DNA from: JBBDIO01 sp040880365
GTDB taxonomy: Bacteria; Chloroflexota; Anaerolineae; Caldilineales; Caldilineaceae
DNA length: 14,167 bases
Reading direction: 5' to 3'
Assembly: GCA_040880365.1 (NCBI GenBank)
Contig: JBBDIO010000231.1
Span: 1-14,167 of the forward strand
This document shows positions 12,599 to 14,167 of this stretch, in pieces; the stretch's first letter is position 1; every line of letters starts with the position of its first letter. The position numbers were made by a program, and so were the translations under genes. The notes under the pieces were generated by a model. The model ran no database searches, was not told where the DNA came from, and saw only the letters and a list, made by a program, of their open reading frames with translations.

Positions 12599-14104
12599 AT
12601 GCCCGAAAGCTCCCGTCCCAACATTTTGTATATCCATACCGATCAGCACAATCCGTTTGTCACCGGCTGTTACGGTGATCCGCTGGTCCAAACGCCCAAT
12701 CTCGACCGCCTGGCGCAAACGGGCGCGATCTTCGACGCCACCTATTGCGCCTCGCCCATTTGTGTGCCCTCGCGCGCCAGTATGCTCACGGCGCGCTATC
12801 CCTATCAAAATCAGGTGTGGACCAACAACCATGTGCTGGATTCGGGAATCCCGACGCTGGCCCATGCTATGGGGAGCGTGGGCTATCGTCCCGCGTTGGT
12901 GGGGCGGATGCACGCGGTTGGCCCGGATCAGTTGCACGGCTATAGCGAGCGGTTTGTGGGCGACCACAGCCCCAATCATCTGGGCGGTGGTCAGGTGGAT
13001 CGGGGGGTGCTGGATGGCACGGCAGGCCCGGACCGCGTCAGCCTGGTGCGCGCGGGCGCAGGGCAATCGGCCTACCAGGTGCACGATGAGGATGTGACCG
13101 CGCACGCAGTCGCCTATCTGGATCGGCTGGGTGTAGAAAAGCGTGCCTATGGCGCGCTCGATCCGTTTAGCCTGTCGGTCGGGTTCATGTTGCCCCATGC
13201 GCCGTTTGTGGCGCGGCGCGATGTCTATGACCACTATCGGGATCAGATGACCATGCCCGCGCACGCCTGGCCCTATGCCCAAGAGACCCACAGCTATATC
13301 CGCCAGTGGCGCGCATATACCAATATCCAGGAAGATGTGGCCGACGAGTTGGTGCTCCAGTCGCGCGCGGCCTATTGGGCGTTGGTCCACGATATAGATG
13401 AGATGATTGGGCGCATTTTGCGGGCTTTGGAAGAAAACGACCTGGCCGACAATACGCTCATTGTCTATACCTCGGACCACGGCGATATGGTGGGCGAGCG
13501 CGGCCTGTGGTGGAAGCATGTCTTCTATGAAGGTTCGGCCCGGATTCCGCTGATTATGAATTGGGCGGGCGTGATTGCCCCGGGGCAACGCTGCGGCGCG
13601 GTGAACACGGCGTTGGATGTGACGGCTACGCTGGTGGATGCTGCGGGCGCAGAACCCTTGCCGGGCGGGGGCGGGCGCAGTCTGTTGGGGCTGGTTTCAG
13701 ATGCGCGACCCACGCCCGATTGGGATGATGTGGGCTTTTCGGAATATTGCGCCGATCAGTATGCGCCCGAAGGCGAAACCTATCAGCGCATGGTGCGCCG
13801 CGGGCCGTGGAAGCTCATCTATTACCACGGACACGCGCCCCAGTTGTTCAACCTGGCCGAAGATCCCCACGAGCTGCACGACCTGGGCGAGGATGCTGCC
13901 TATGCCGATGTGCGCGCCGAGTTGACCGGCCTGGTGTTGGCCGATTGGGACCCGGATGCGGTGCAACAGGTGCTGGCGAAGAAGCGTGCCGATGCCAAGG
14001 TCTTGCGCGGCTGGGCGAACAACACATTGCCTGCCGAACAATATCGCTGGAACCTGGACCCACGCATGAATTATCTGGATGACTTTTCACCGGAGCGCGC
14101 CTAG
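12599..14104 (+). CDS. Formylglycine-dependent sulfatase, choline-sulfatase-like, no signal peptide
   Basis: Type I sulfatase of the alkaline-phosphatase superfamily that would hydrolyse a sulfate ester. The 501-aa protein starts MPESSRPNILYIHTDQH: D15 is an expected calcium ligand, and no signal peptide is present, so it should act in the cytoplasm. The activation motif ASPICVPSRASMLTARYP has C55 for conversion to formylglycine, with P57, S58 and R59. D293 and H294 (YTSDHGDMVGERGLWWKH) complete the metal site, with K306 and H307 following. GRMHAVGPDQLHGYSERF (102-119) and EGSARIPLI (311-319) resemble choline sulfatase BetC, although the usual lysine of the GK-x-H motif is arginine (R103). 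The start at 12599 is fixed by AGGAGG. It is divergent from the family 5 binding protein and may process an imported sulfated compound. Choline-O-sulfate, a sulfated sugar or a phosphonate/phosphate ester cannot be separated by sequence alone. Activation needs a formylglycine-generating enzyme encoded elsewhere. Confidence 0.93.
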   Translation: MPESSRPNILYIHTDQHNPFVTGCYGDPLVQTPNLDRLAQTGAIFDATYCASPICVPSRASMLTARYPYQNQVWTNNHVLDSGIPTLAHAMGSVGYRPALVGRMHAVGPDQLHGYSERFVGDHSPNHLGGGQVDRGVLDGTAGPDRVSLVRAGAGQSAYQVHDEDVTAHAVAYLDRLGVEKRAYGALDPFSLSVGFMLPHAPFVARRDVYDHYRDQMTMPAHAWPYAQETHSYIRQWRAYTNIQEDVADELVLQSRAAYWALVHDIDEMIGRILRALEENDLADNTLIVYTSDHGDMVGERGLWWKHVFYEGSARIPLIMNWAGVIAPGQRCGAVNTALDVTATLVDAAGAEPLPGGGGRSLLGLVSDARPTPDWDDVGFSEYCADQYAPEGETYQRMVRRGPWKLIYYHGHAPQLFNLAEDPHELHDLGEDAAYADVRAELTGLVLADWDPDAVQQVLAKKRADAKVLRGWANNTLPAEQYRWNLDPRMNYLDDFSPERA

Positions 14105-14167
14105 ATGGGGGCGTGCAATTTGCGCGCTGGGGGTTGAATGGAGGTATAAAAAAAGGTGGGCCGGAAC
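14105..14167. other. Sequence after the sulfatase, cut by the window edge
   Basis: 63 bp without a clear gene. GGAGG near 14140 and a GTG at 14156 could open another gene. Alternatively the seven-A run followed by GGTGGGCC could be the left arm of a bidirectional terminator like that at 3769-3812. The window ends before this can be decided. Confidence 0.3.

Overview
The window looks like a chromosomal segment of a free-living, sugar-scavenging bacterium, most likely a member of Chloroflexota (Anaerolineae/Caldilineaceae-like). This is an inference from style, not from a marker gene. The genes are GC-rich, an F420-type luciferase-like oxidoreductase is present, both solute-binding proteins are Tat-exported lipoproteins with similar SRRGFLR/NRRDFLR leaders, an ECF sigma factor is followed by an RskA-like anti-sigma factor, and the ribosome binding sites are strong AGGAGG sequences. 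There is no rRNA, tRNA, CRISPR array, transposase or phage gene.

Left part (1-3766, all + strand): the 3' end of a luciferase-like (LLM) oxidoreductase; an ECF sigma factor; its probable membrane anti-sigma factor, with a 15-bp minisatellite in the linker and a 19-bp perfect inverted repeat around its stop codon; and a class I SAM-dependent methyltransferase-like protein of unknown substrate. A 20-bp perfect hairpin (3769-3812) separates this side from the convergent right part and probably terminates both directions.

Central part (3856-12078, all - strand): two adjacent transcription units, read right to left. The upstream unit encodes a family 5 (peptide/opine-type) solute-binding lipoprotein followed by a DgoD-like acid-sugar dehydratase. 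The downstream unit has its own TTGACA promoter and encodes a family 1 sugar-binding lipoprotein, two CUT1 permeases (MalF-like and MalG-like) and a second enolase-superfamily acid-sugar dehydratase. No ABC ATPase, no regulator and no 2-keto-3-deoxy-sugar kinase or aldolase lies in the window, so these must be supplied from elsewhere.

Right part (12599-14104, + strand): a leaderless, hence probably cytoplasmic, formylglycine sulfatase related to choline sulfatases, transcribed divergently from the family 5 binding protein across a 520-bp intergenic region rich in palindromes and a 12-bp-periodic repeat.

Taken together, the right two thirds reads as a carbohydrate-acid utilisation locus: import of a sugar or sugar acid, intracellular desulfation if it is sulfated, and dehydration of the aldonate to a 2-keto-3-deoxy acid. 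The individual families are familiar. What stands out is the combination (two dehydratases, a mismatched orphan family 5 binding protein and an intracellular sulfatase) and the repeated use of long perfect hairpins at gene ends. I found no convincing evidence of a wholly new type of system.
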